Assembly: GCA_004802645.1 (NCBI GenBank)
Contig: SRKS01000002.1
Coordinates: 1,240,001-1,304,000, forward strand
DNA from: Amesomyces nigricolor
Lineage: Eukaryota > Ascomycota > Sordariomycetes > Sordariales > Chaetomiaceae
Reading direction: 5' to 3'
Length of the DNA: 64,000 nucleotides
Under the pieces are notes generated by a model. It was not told where the DNA came from. It made no database searches and saw nothing but the letters and a program-made list of their open reading frames with translations. The stretch's first letter is position 1, and every line of letters starts with the position of its first letter. This document shows, in pieces, positions 11,928 to 24,400 of the stretch. Made by a program: the position numbers and the translations under genes.

Positions 11928-12176
11928 GGGGCTGGTGGAGAGAGGGATAGGGTGCAAGCACTGGGTGACGGGGACGGAGCTGCGGCTGTGAGGAGTGATG
12001 GTCTTGGTGATGATGGGTCAGAGGCTGCGCATCTTCCGGGGACGGATGGTTCTACTGAGATGCCAGAGATTGCACATTCTACGTCGACGGGGACGGTCAA
12101 GTACGTTGGGAATGGTAAGGGGAGGGGGAAGGGGAAGGGCAAGGGCAAGCCTAAGAATGTGGATGGGGCTGAGTGA
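11928..12176 (+). other. In-frame coding-like extension after the TAG
   Basis: Directly after the TAG at 11925-11927 the same frame stays open for 82 codons to a TGA at 12174-12176. It encodes an Asp/Gly-rich stretch followed by a Gly/Lys repeat built from a GGGAAG-type hexamer. The switch to G-rich coding-strand composition seen near the 3' ends of other genes here falls in this segment rather than before the TAG. Possible explanations are a small in-frame intron starting GTAGGG at 11924, a recent nonsense change (CAG to TAG), readthrough, or chance. Confidence 0.4.
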
Positions 12177-15100
12177 ATTGATACCATTGTAACGAGGGTA
12201 CTGTAGTGTAGCGAGTATAGACGTCTCGTAGGACTCGGAGGGGAAACGAATGCAAGACCCAGCGGTTGAGTTAACCAAGTGCCTGACTGCTGCTAACTGA
12301 ACTGTGCTAAAGCTGAACAAGACTGCGGGCGTCGCGGTTGGTCAGGGAAGAGAGCATTGTTATCCGTGTTCGACAACCTCGAGCCGGCAAGTGTCCTCAC
12401 AGCACAGCAAATGCTGCTCTGGTCCATCGTCTGAGTCATGCCAGGCCGAATCCAATGTGATAACCCTCTTGTTCGGTTGCAATGATGCTCAACCCTAAGA
12501 TACTCGTCAAGAGTTGTGTTTCAACTACCAACTCAACCCATCAGAGCCACCGCATATCTTGACAAAACGGTCACAAATCGACGAGGCGCCCTTGGATAGA
12601 AACTAGCCGGCGTCCTCTCGGCAGTCGAAGAAACGTTGCGCGTCCAACAAAAGGGGGTGTCCCGGTTTCCCATCAACCGACGTCGTCGTCTCCACTTGGT
12701 GTCGAGATGATCGTCCACCTGAGGCAGCGGCATTGAGATCTTCCCTAGGGTCGATGATTCACGAAGCCCACAACCTTGTTTCCCAGGTTTTTTGTTGGGG
12801 AATTTACCATAGAATGCAGGGCATGCCTGGCGTTCAGCTGGCGATCTTGAGGGTGGCGGTGATCTCCTGTTACCTTCAGGGTCCTCGCATGCCCTTTTGT
12901 GAGCATGCATGTCGTCGTTCCTTGGCTCCTTGGAAAGGCTGAACAAGGGACGGATCAACCATTGGACCGCGGCCGGCTTCAGCTCCCATTGCCTGCCAGC
13001 GCACACAACACCGTTTCCAGCCGTTTGTGGCCGATTTCGGTGAGACGTTGAGCAAGAGACAATGGCGTCCCCAAAACAAATAAAACCTGCAGGCCCCATC
13101 ATGCATGCAACCTCGCGTCCAAATGAACTCGAAAGCCTCCGAGTCTCAAACCCGCAAACGAGCGCCATATTGTCAGTGCTCATCATGCAAAACGCAAATC
13201 CCATCTCGGGACCTGGCAGGTGGGTTACGCAAGAAAACATAGATAGTTGAGGATGGGCCCGGCCCCCAAAACGGCAGATAACAACACCTGCACACCGAGG
13301 CCTCAATCCATGATCTACGGCGATTTGCACGGCGGCAACCAACCTTTTTCTCTTCCTCCTCTCAGCTCCCGCCCGTCCTCCAATCCGACAGCGCGCCCCA
13401 GTTCTCCAGCCCCAAGTCCCAAGACGTGCCCCGGCTGCTGGTAGGCCCGATACGCGAAGCGCCGTTTCGGGGCCCAGATCGCCGGGTCCGGTCGATGCAG
13501 GGATACCAGACCTGATTGGCTGGGCCCTCCCGGATGGGAGCGATCCCGTCCGGGACGAGCCCCCCCTTCCAGGTGTCCTGCCTTGTTTTTTTGTTGTTTT
13601 TTTTTGGCTCGCTCGGATCGGATCGTGATCTCGGATCTTTCTCGCGTGCAGCAAACGGCAAATTGTCAGTTCTTGGCTTTTGGTCGAAGTGCCTCTTGAT
13701 CTGTTGCAGGGTATGGACAGAGCAGGGAGGATATACCGTTTCAAAACGGCCGGTGTCGTTGGTCGGCAGCATCGTGTTTGTATTTGGGTGGGTGTTGACA
13801 TGGCGATGATCGTGCAGTTTGATGATTCCTCGGTAATTGTTTGTTCGCTGCGGAAAGGGCACAACTCCACGATCCTTTCCAGGTTGTTGTTTCTGCCGCC
13901 GCAACTGCCACACAGCCAGCGGACATCCTGCGCAATGCGACGGCGCTCCACTTGCCTGCCGGACCCCTTGTTGTGTCAAGCGACCAACAGCTCCTTCGGG
14001 CGAACGGCTTCCGCTCCTTCAGCAGATCTGGCATTCTCTCGAACCTGCCGCGCAAAGCGCGCTTCTTCTTAACAACTCGCCAGTCACGCGTTCTGCCAGC
14101 TCAAGAAACCTCGCCGTCTCCAGCCTGTCGGCCCTTCTCGCCCCCGCAAGCACCGAGGGAATCCTGTGTAATAGTCGATCGGGGCCCCCGGGCACGGGGG
14201 GTGCTAGGTTGGCTTCTCGGCCCTCGATGTCGGCTCTTGCATCAGCCCCAGTGGCCGCTAACGTTATCAGATCAACCCAACCGAGCTATCCCCACGATGG
14301 GGGGGAAAATGCGATGAAATCCATCCAGCTGGCGCGCCAGCTCCGGGCATGGCAGCCCGAACGGGACCAGCTTGATGGGGTTCGTGCGCACGGGTGCCGA
14401 GGAGAAACGCACATCTGCTCCACAGCTGGAGATCGCCAAGCAGAGGCCACCGTTTGCGCTAGCGAACTGGGCGTTGGCCGGGTTTTTTTTGCTTTCTGCC
14501 CCCCCCTTCCCACACCTCTCCCGAGCTTCCTGCTGCTGCTGGCTTTGCCCCTCGAGCGCTGAAAGGGGCATGGCATGACCGATGGGGCTGGCCAAACGGG
14601 GGACGTCCTGAGAAAGAAAAAGGGTGGGTGGAGTGAGGTCGGTGGAGTGAGGTGGGTGGGTGAGGAGACGACTGGCGGCCGGGGGCACCGATCGGTCGGT
14701 CCAACGGTCTTGTTCCGCCCACGCGCTCACGGGCTGGGATGCCCCGGCCCGGGACGCGCTATCGGCGCGCTATTGAAGAAAACGGTATCCCGGAGGTGGA
14801 GAAGACGGCGGGGCCGTTGGTGTCGGATGAGCACATGGCAACGAGGATGGGGGTGCCAATGGCCCCTTGTCAATTGTTTCGCTTGTTTCGCTCGTTCGCT
14901 TGACCGGCGCACGTTCTGCCAAGGAAAGATGGTTACTTCGAATCGTATTCCAGCCAACGGCCGTCGGATTATTCTGTCGGTTTGGTCCAGGGGGGGATGG
15001 TGAAGTTCCAGGTTGGTGTTGACGATCAGCTCAGGTCTGTTCTCACGTTGGACATTTCAACAGCTCGGACTTTTTCCGTGTCTGCATCAGAGCTGATCGG

Positions 15101-17583
15101 CGCGTTGAACGTTCGTGTAACCATGGCGCTGCCGGGAGTCAAGGGTTTTTGTTGGATTTGCTGATGGTGCTTTTTGTGAAACGCCCATTCGTGTCGGGAG
15201 ATTCTGTGCAAGGAACACAAGCCCTCGTGCAGCACACTGGCGCTGGGGCCCTATCAGCCGCGCACCATCCCATCTATCAAGCAAGGCGTGGGCCCAGAAG
15301 GAGCCGACCCCTGACGTCTGCTCCGTGGTCCCCAACCCGGATATGCCAACGCCCAACGTCCTCCGGCCGATATCTCCATGGCCGTTCACTACCTGAGGAC
15401 GAAAACAGTATCTGTATCCGGGGAACACCATTGTTGTTCAGTTGCAGGGCGGAACTTGCCGGCAGATGAGCGGATTTCTGGGAGAACTTTCGACGAACAG
15501 GCCCATCGATGCGGGATGATCTTCCCACTGCAATTTGAGAATCCAGCTGGAACGGGACGGCGAGGCTGTTGCTGGATTGGGCTAGGCGGCGTGTGAATAT
15601 CCGGGGTGCCGTCCCCGTATCCGGTTCGATCGCTGGCAATTGCGAGATCCACGACGGTGGAATCCTCGCGCAGATCTTCTTCAACGGCAGATTAGCGCTG
15701 ACTGTTGGCTTTGAGATGGCCCATCCCGATTTCATCATGCGCCTCCACTCCACTCGTTTGTGCCTAGTTTCATCGTGGGATTCTGCTGGCGCCTCCTTTG
15801 CTTTTTGATGATGCCGCCGAGCCGGGGGCAGAAACAGTGTTTCCTGGACTTCTCGCTCTGGAACCGTTGGTGATTGGTGGTGCGGCCAGGTTCCAGACCG
15901 CGAGAAGTTGTGGGTGCCGAGGACTCGAGCCAACGCCAACTCGGTGATGAATGTCTCAAATCCCCGCAGAGCCGTCGTCTCACCGGGTCAGGAATCCAAG
16001 ACAATGGCAACATCGGGGTTCATTGTGGTCCTGTGCCACCCAAGCCGAGTCAAGATCGAAACCGAGAACAAGGTTTTCGGGTGATGGCTGTGGATGGCTG
16101 TGGATGGCTGCCTGCCTGGAGAAGATCTGCGCAGATTCATCAGATCCAGGGGCAGCTGCAGCTGGAAGCGGAAGCGCACGATTCGACTGCTCCACCCAGA
16201 TTTTGGGCCCCCACCAACACTCCCGGCTTCTCTCTCTGCCGGAAATCGCCAAGAAATTGGATGACACAGCAAAAAAAACAAAGAGACAAGAGACAGAGAG
16301 ACAGATGGCCGGCGGGGGGTGTCGCAATTGTGGGATCTGCAACCTGGGTCGCACAGACGGTCGATATCATTACTTGGATGCACAACATGGCGAGGTCGCC
16401 GACCTGGAGACGTCCCGAGGTTGCATTGGTACAGTCGGTACTCCCCGGCCTTGCTCCCGCCGTCACGCCTCGCAAGGAGAGGTCCCGGCTTGACTTGCTG
16501 CGTCCAGAGTCCAAGGGATGGAATCGACGACCAAATGGACAGGGCCGCTGCGGAGGGGGGCAAAAAGAAAAGCCGGGAAAACAGGGAACGGGAGCTGCGT
16601 CGTCGTCGACAGCCTGGCTCGGTGGAGCAAACTGGTAATTGGGCTTGAGAAGCGTGCGTCGTTGGGATCAGCCGTGGCTTCTCATTCCCAGCACCAGGGT
16701 TCCGCGGTCTGAAGGCGCCGAGATCTGGACGTGTTCCAGCCATTCACATCTCACGGTGCATGAGCAAGGCGGGTGGGATCGCTTCCTGGGATCGCTTTTC
16801 AGCTTGCCCCAGACTGCTGGGAACGGAGGAGGGGGGGGGCGGGAGCGGACGGGAGATGTGTTTGGAGAGCTGAGGCTCGGAGATGCTGTCACTGTGCTGT
16901 GCAGGAACGTTCTGGCCCTCGAACTTGGCCATCGGCTGAGCCGAAGCGCTGGGTTCGAACCAACAGCTCGGCTTTGGCGCTGGGCTACGAGGAACTATTG
17001 GAAAACCAACCTGCCTGATAACTCCGTCAGTTTGGAGATGGGCTGATATGAAGGCTGTTTGCAACACGTTCTGGGCCTTGCTGTCTCAGCCGCCACAGGG
17101 GACGAGAAAAGAAAGGCTTTGTTCTACACAAGACACGGACAGGAAAGAGGCTCGTTCGTTGGTCAAGAGAGCGTGTCCGCTAGTTATTAGAAAATAAACA
17201 CTATTATACAGTACGTAGAAGGCCATCAGATCCGCTAGATAATTTTTGCGCCCCTGCCGTTTCCACACTCTGCCCATTCCAACTCCTAGCCCTCGAAACG
17301 CAGCATGTACAAATAGATTAGAGACAACGAGGGACAAGTTGACGCCTAAAAAGGCATATAGACAAAGGAAAGGGTACCGAGAGCATGTAGATAGTGAAAG
17401 ACAGGAAGAACTGGGTATCCAAGAAAAAAAAGGCCGATCCCAAACCAAACGCCACCGTCCCAAGAAAACATAACAACGAGCCCGCCCATGAGTGTTCCGC
17501 CCGCCTATGTTGAGCCCAAGCGCTAAAAACCCACCCCTATTTGCCCTTTTGAGAAGAAAACATGGACGTTCCTGACGCGCCCC
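12177..17583. other. 5.4-kb spacer between convergent genes, no recognised gene
   Basis: The flanking genes point at each other, so ordinary 3' untranslated regions should need only a few hundred bases. AT-richer sequence at about 17170-17560 fits the 3' region of the Myb gene. A stop-to-stop frame on the minus strand (12533-13951) stays open for 472 codons. It has no ATG at its 5' limit, and its composition is rich in Cys, Arg, Gly and Pro with no domain that I can see. Other open frames (13837-14562 plus, 15874-16638 plus, 15988-16743 minus) overlap each other and look random. Non-coding transcripts or regulatory DNA are possible but cannot be shown here. Confidence 0.45.
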
Positions 17584-18489
17584 TTAGTTGAGCATGAAAG
17601 CAAGAGAGCTCTTGCTATTCTTCTCGTCTTTGAGGTAGCCGGTGCTCGGCCGCCGTCCCGAGGTCCGGTACGGCTCCCACCGGGATGATGCCCGGCTAAT
17701 GGGAGAAGTAGGTGCGGTTTTGGCGTAGCAGCTCTGGGGCGAGGAGGAGTGGTGGATGTAGCCCCTTGGCGGGTGATGCGAGACCTCGGAAGACCGGCGG
17801 GCCGGCCCAAAGCCGCTTTGCTTAGGGCCGGGGTTGAGATAGTAGCCGTCCTGCTGCTGATGTTGCTGCTGAGGCGAAGGCAAAAGAGGTGGCAGCGCGA
17901 GAGGAGAGTAGGCAGGCGGCGAAATGCTCCATGCTGAACCGTGGTCGGATACCAGAGAAGGGGGGCGGTCGGACATGTAGGAGCGAGCGGAGAGATCGGT
18001 GACAGTGGGAGGCGAAAGATTGTCGGGCCGGAATGGGAGATCGAGCCGGGACGGGGGCAGCACACCACGGCGCTCAGAAAGGGCGGCCAGACCAGGTGTG
18101 GGCGAAAGGTCCTGGGGCAGCTGCTGGCCCGGGATCGGGGTCACGTCCTGCCTCTTGGACGTCTCCTTGCGCTTGGCGCCGTTCCACCAGTTCTTGATTT
18201 GGTTGTCGCTGCGGTTGGTGCCCAAGTTCCTGGCGATCTGCGCCCACCGCTGCCCACACTCCTGTACCATCTCCATGATCCGCCGTCCCTCATCCTCCGA
18301 GATGGGTGAGCGGTTGAGCCCAGGCCGGAGTTGTTGCGTGTACCTCTCTCGGCATTGCTTGGCTGACCTGGTGCCTAAAGCCTCGGAGATGCGTGTCCAG
18401 TTCGGCCCATAGGCGCTGTGAAGTTGAACGAGGATATTGTCCTCGTCTCCCTCCCAGCTCCCCTTGTTGACTGCTTGTTCTGGTGACAT
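17584..18489 (-). CDS. R2R3-type Myb transcription factor, FlbD/RCA-1-like
   Basis: This single-exon frame of 301 residues has two Myb repeats at its N-terminus. R2 spans about 9-57 with W12, W31 and Y50 in the core positions, and reads SAKQCRERY in the recognition helix. R3 spans about 59-107 with I63, W82 and W101/W102, and ends in NQIKNWWNG. Both helices closely resemble the FlbD/RCA-1 class of fungal Myb proteins, which control conidiation and sexual development in Aspergillus and Neurospora. R3 has one extra residue in the turn (LGTNRSDN). The rest is Ser/Pro-rich and disordered with a short Gln/His run near 230. The protein probably binds DNA in the nucleus; orthology to flbD itself is not proven, and a paralogous Myb is possible. 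Confidence 0.85.
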   Translation of the reverse strand: MSPEQAVNKGSWEGDEDNILVQLHSAYGPNWTRISEALGTRSAKQCRERYTQQLRPGLNRSPISEDEGRRIMEMVQECGQRWAQIARNLGTNRSDNQIKNWWNGAKRKETSKRQDVTPIPGQQLPQDLSPTPGLAALSERRGVLPPSRLDLPFRPDNLSPPTVTDLSARSYMSDRPPSLVSDHGSAWSISPPAYSPLALPPLLPSPQQQHQQQDGYYLNPGPKQSGFGPARRSSEVSHHPPRGYIHHSSSPQSCYAKTAPTSPISRASSRWEPYRTSGRRPSTGYLKDEKNSKSSLAFMLN

Positions 18490-21400
18490 TGATGCTGATG
18501 TTGCGAGCCGTGCTGTAGGTCGTGGTCGGGCAGAGGCCGCTGCAGAGTAGTTGTGGTGGCGAGAGGGGGGCTCGACGTATCCTGCGTAGTCCGTCTTGGA
18601 ATTTGTGGTGATGGGAGAAGACCAAGTCGACGAAGGTTGACTTCGGACAGTACTGTATCACTGGGCCGGTTGAGTGGACGGGACAGATCAAAGTGAAGGG
18701 GGGCCGGACGGGGCGCCGCTCGTTAATATGTGAGCAATGAGACTCCGGCAATCTGCACTGCGTGGGGACTCGAGAGGGACTGGGGACCCGTAGTGCCACC
18801 GTCCGCGCCGTGCCTGTGGACCGGGCATGCTGCCAGGGTCGATACCCCTGGGCAGGGCAACCCCCGGGGGTCGGCTTAAGACGCTCCCCTGTCTTGTCTT
18901 TCAGTCATCTGGCTGCTGACCTGCGGGCCCGCCGAACGGTGCTGCCAAGCAAACCACGTTTTGCGCCTCCAAGTTGATCCCCTTTTCCGTCAGCCTCACC
19001 TCGGTCTCTCGAGTCAAGCAGGCCGTCTCGAGGCCATGTGCCCAGACATGCACACAATTGGGAGTTTGTGGAATGCGACGCAAAACGTGCTCGCTACTGT
19101 ACGGCACTTTGAAGAATAATTCCTCCAGTTGCTGCGAGCCGGTCACCTCGCCCATGTCTTAAGACGTGTCTTATGAACAGCGAGGGCGGCGGGTGCCTCC
19201 ATCCCATCCCTTCGGAGACCAGCCCCCAGCAGACAGCTGTCGCAACCCTTGGAAGGGAGGCGCGCTGTCAGGTCACCTCTCCTTTTCCCCGCGCGACCAG
19301 CCTGCCGGTTCCTCCCCTGAATTTTGGGTCGCGAGAGAGGTTCCGAAACTGACCACTGCCTGCATGATTTCCAGTGTCTTACTCCGTAGCGGCGTTCAGA
19401 TGCGTGGTTGCAAACGGTGCGCCTCCTCCGTTATGTTGTTGAATTGTCCTGACCTTGACTTGATCGCTTCTCGAGATCTGTGGTGGGGATGGTTATCGTC
19501 CTCATCCCGGGGGCCCAGCGAGGCGGACCGTGCTGATCCTTGCGGGTGGCTTCGATGACCCGTCCGCCTGGGTTGCCGGCCGGTTAAAAAGGAGCAGGTT
19601 CCGGGGTGCGTCTTCGCTGCAACGCCGCTTCATTCGTTCAACGTTAGCTCCCCCAAATCGGTGGTGTGCGCTGTGCGGGAAATCCCATGCAGATACATAC
19701 CGCAACGAGCCAGTCCAGTGACCAACAGGAGCCGGGGATCGCAGGCGAGGCTCCAGGCGCTCCCTTTTGACTGTCATCCTGAGGTTGCACCAAGCAGCAC
19801 ACTGCAGCCGCGGCACGTTCCCGACTGCACTCTCAATGCTGGCCGCCCAGACCAGACGGGAAGCCATGCCGTGAGTTGGCGCACCAGATTCCAGACATGT
19901 TTGGTTCCTGGCCTCTTCAGACAATCCGGGACTGAGATGGGATAGAGATGTTGCAGAAGTGATGGAAGCACGTGTTGAGAGAGGTCAGCTCATCGATTTT
20001 GGAGAAGGGGGCTGGTTCAGAGGCCCTGGAGAGTGCGGGGCTGACAGCGACCAAACTCGATGAGGCTATCCCGAGCGACCCAGTACCTGACCGAGCCGAA
20101 GGTGCTAGCTAACCCAGAAGGTCATATCAAACGGTCTGTGGGATGGTTTCCAGCCCTGCTGCTGGGAAGCGAGACAAACATCGAACCGAGCCGGAGGTTG
20201 CGCCAGCTCTCGTCCACAGAAGTTCCTCTGAGAAAACAGGGCATTGGGAAAGCTGGAAAGTTCTTTCTGGAGAGTTAACGGTCTGATCTCGTCACCGGCG
20301 GTGCCTGCCACCATTGGATGCTCGATTCGATGGCGGCTCTTTCCCCATCAGTGCAGAATGGGCAGGCATCACACCACTCCTGGAAGCAAACCGATACTGG
20401 TTTCCCTTTTGGGACACTGGGAGACTGACCTGGAATGGCAGGCAGCCACCCCGCCCCCACCACTTGCCCACCACTCACCTCACACCGACACACGGATAGG
20501 TGCTGAGTTTTCTCTCCGCAATCTTGCTTTTCCTTCCAACGAACGACCAACGCATGGAAGCTGAACTTGCCGCGGCTCTCTTCTCGACCCTCTTTTCGGT
20601 CCAACAACACGCCGAACCCCACGCCGCCAAGTGCCAAGCTCAGCACACGCCCGCCATGTTTACTTGTCCCAACCGCCAGATCGTGGAACCCAGGACTGGG
20701 CACGAGTCCAGATGGTGAACAATCTCTCCTTTCTGCCCGGAACACACCACCAGGCGTCCCCGGACTGCCTGCCGTTCTCGCTTGGTCCTGCCCATGCAGC
20801 GGGCCTGCATGATCTTCCCGTTCACTGAAGGCCTCCGATTCGCCTACCGCCGTGCCGTCGCCGCCTCCCTTCCAGCTGTTGAGCCGAGTTCCAGCTCGAC
20901 GCTCGATTGCTGTGTCCACGAATCGTCCGTCCGTCTCGTCCGTCCACTCGTTTTGGCCCTGGTTTTCTCGCGGCTCTCGGTCCCGGAGGAGAACTGATAC
21001 CAGGGCGGGAACACGCAGCCAGGAGCCGGGATCATCCAGGATCAATGATGCCCTTCACAAAGAATAGAGCCATTGCGACGACAACCGCCTTGGAACGCTG
21101 CCAAACGGATGACGTGCGGGTGCAGCTAGCAGTCCGGAGCAGACGACAGCCGAACGAGGCCACGCCTCGTGTCAGCATGCCAGCGGCTCGGGCATCACCC
21201 TCCTCGCATGTGGCTGAAGCCCGACTCGCCGACCTGGGCTGGGAAGGGGAGGGATCCGCCGTTAGCGTTGACGCAAAAACCGTTGTCACACGGCGCCGGG
21301 ACGGGGGTGCCCAATCACACAGGGGGGATCTTCGGTGGCGCTCTTGGTCCGCTGCTGGGGGCCCCTGGCGGTACGTACCTGCGCCGTTAACCGTTCCTGG

Positions 21401-24400
21401 AGAAATCTAGCGAACGTTCAGCTGAGGCTTTGACGCCCCAATGCCCTAAACGGGAAGTCCTCACCAGGTGCCCCGGAGGGGGTGCTGCGGCGCCTGGAGC
21501 CATTCCTCGGTCCTGAGGCAATGAACGGTCTTGTTGCCCCTGAAGACATGCTGGGCAGCTCTTCTGACTGTTTTTCTGTCTTGCCAGTTTGCCTTTTTTT
21601 GACACCGTGGTGCAACTCGCACCAAGAAAGGACGCGATGTGACCTCCGCTCACCTCTCGGCACCGGGGAGCGGGCTGTGCAAGGAGGAGTGAAGTCTTCA
21701 CATCTTTCACACAATCTGGAAAGAGCAAGGCGCGGTTGATCCTTCGGAGAACTTATCTCTGCGGTCTGGTACGTCTCGTTCGGTTTGAGAACCGTTGCTC
21801 ATGCCTCGCCCATGGTTGGTCGTCTGCTTGGGCCAACACCTGTTTCAAGCGTCATGGAGTGGTAAAAAAACAGGCATTTGGCATGGCTGGCCGATCGATG
21901 CAGGCGCCAAAGCTGCATCTCACCGTCAACGAGCGTCCCGACCACTCGATTGGATCCCCTCCCCAACACCAAATCCCTGTCCAGCTCAAACTTGAGCCGC
22001 CTCGACCTGCAAGCAAGGGATGAAGTCCCCGCCCCGATCCGGGACGGGCAGACGCCACCGAGAAGGAGGCGAGCAGGCGCCATCGTTGGTCCCGCCCTTA
22101 CCAACTACGCCAGCCGTTTCCCCTTCCGTTTCCAAGCATACCGCGGTTCTTCTGAGCGGTTCACACTCGAGCCAGCTCCGGGCACACCTCCGGAGAGACC
22201 GGTCGACTACCCACCAATGCGCCCATGCCGATCTTCTCGCAGCAAGAACATGGCCGTTGAACGTGTGGAACGGGAGGGCCCCGAGCTCCTTCACTCGCAG
22301 AGAACGACTCTCGCTTTGAGCTGGGCACGTCCCGGAAGCCGCGGTCACTTGGCTCTGAGACATCGGAGCAGATGAGCTCGTTCTCAACGGTCACATCGAG
22401 ACATCGCCCATCGAGGACAGGGTAAGGTCAGACTTTGTGCTGAGTCCTTCGCCATGATTAGCTTGATCGGGTGTATGGAAATGAGGTTCATTGATCTCCT
22501 CCAATGGGTCCGTGTCTCTGCCTGTTGAGGAAACTGCTCCTGGATCGTGAGTAGCTGAGCCGGTCGCAGACCTGGCCTTTCAGATCGCGGTTGCTCACCT
22601 CCAATGGGTCTGTGGCAAACCCTTCAACTCCTGACTCTCGATCGCCAGTTCTTGAGATCTGAGACCGAGGAACGGTGCCCTTGCTGAACGCTGACTGACG
22701 TGGCTCATGCGGTTTGAACCTGCGTGGGCCCACAGGCAGACCTGTCATCCCTTTTTCTTGGCTGGCGTGAGAGACGACGAGCAGAGGTCTAGCCCAATTT
22801 CATGATTTGATGTTCGTGCAACAGGCGCAAGAGGGGGACGCCCTGCTGGGCGCCAGAACGCCATCCACACGGGACGACGACCCGATCCTCTAGCCTCTCA
22901 AAACGTTGCTCGCTTGATCAGCCCTGCTTGACATTACCCCTTCCATGGCTGGGCTCCCCTCTTGCCTCCTGCATGTCTCTCATCCCCTCTCCCAAGTGGC
23001 CGGCGATAATCGTTGTGGCTGCTTGGCTTCGGAAAATCCTGAGCTTGGCTTTTGCAAATCTTCACAGATTGCGGGACTCTGATCGTGCCGTCCAGCTGGG
23101 ATCGCGCCATCTAGGCGTGCTCGGGGAGAAGGTGATGTGAGACATGGGGTCTCCAGACGCACACACACACATGGGTTCCGGTTCCGCTTGTGAACCTTCG
23201 GCTAAGGTCCTTGCTTGACACCGTAGAGTCCATTATCAGAGAGCAAAGATGAAGGAGGGAAGCAAGATTGGGGAGGATTCTTGTCTCGATCGCCTTCACC
23301 TGGGATGCAACCTCTGGATCGGGAGAACTTGAGCCTCCTAGGGCTAAGACAACCTGGCAGAGATCTGAGAATCGATCATCTTTGCTTGCTCGTTTCTCAG
23401 AAAAGTGACGAGGGGCCCGATGTGAGTGAGAGGCAAAGCACAGGCAATGCATCTGAATTCCTCTGAAACGCCAGCAGAGAAACACACCATACGGGGAGCC
23501 TCCATTGTCACCTCAATCCCGAGCTCTTCCTCGTGCCCGCCCCTCTGTCATGACTACCACCTTAAGGCATTGTAGGCTTCCCCTGTTCTTGCTTCTCCTG
23601 GCCTGCTTTCTCCCTATATATGTATGGGATATCCCGACTGATTGGCTACCAGAACACGTCTTCAAAATTCCCTGGGGACATTACCAGCTCGCCTCACCCT
23701 TTGACATGGGCATCATAACGGTGACGGTACGGTACGGCCCCTAATAACGGTCCTCCGGGCGCCATCTCTTCAAACAATGCGGTCGCCCCGTTGACGAGGA
23801 GGTGGCTCGAGGGTGGCCCCCCTCACAGAGTAGTGGGTGGCACACCTGTCTCACTTACGCTCACCCCTCCCTCCTTGTCGAGAAGGCTTCCTCTTCTCGC
23901 CCTCCTTCTCCTGTTGCTGGCCAACCAAGGAGCGTGCCATGCTCGCACCGTTACCTCAAGGCTATCACTGAACAAATGTCTTGCGGCCATGCTGTCCTAC
24001 CTCGATTACATATCATTATTGCTTTTTTTGCTCCCTTTGCCGGGATGGCTTGAGGACCATGTGAGGGATGACTTGTATGTGGGAAATTTTGATGTACGGT
24101 TTGTGCGATCGCTTTTCGGCGAGAAATGCCGTCGGGGATTTGGGTCGGGGATGAGGATGGTGTCCTTCATCTGAGAAAAAGGGAGAAGAGAGTGAGGTAC
24201 AGACGTCTTCTTTTAGCAAGAGAGGGGGGACGGAAAGACAAAAGCCTTGTACTTAGCTCAGATCGTGGGTTTGAATGAACAATGGTTGGGCGGCCAAGTG
24301 CCTGCCCTTCTTTCTCCACCATGTGCTGAGCCAGCCCCTTTTTCATCTTCTTGGACTACCAAGGAACACTAAACATCCAAAAGTTCAAGGTCAGCTTTCA

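Noticed and set aside
15874..16743. Overlapping 250-codon frames on both strands
   Set aside because: Both strands are open over the same interval with random-looking products; neither shows splice-consistent or conserved content.
16951..16962. tRNA-like B box (GGTTCGAACC) with a pairing T arm on the minus strand
   Set aside because: The arm pairs, but the only A-box-like sequence is about 26 nt away, too close for a tRNA, and no matching acceptor stem exists.
20275..21045. 256-codon minus-strand frame in the Myb upstream region
   Set aside because: A frame of this length is expected by chance in 64 kb of GC-rich DNA, and its sequence shows no domain or conserved pattern.
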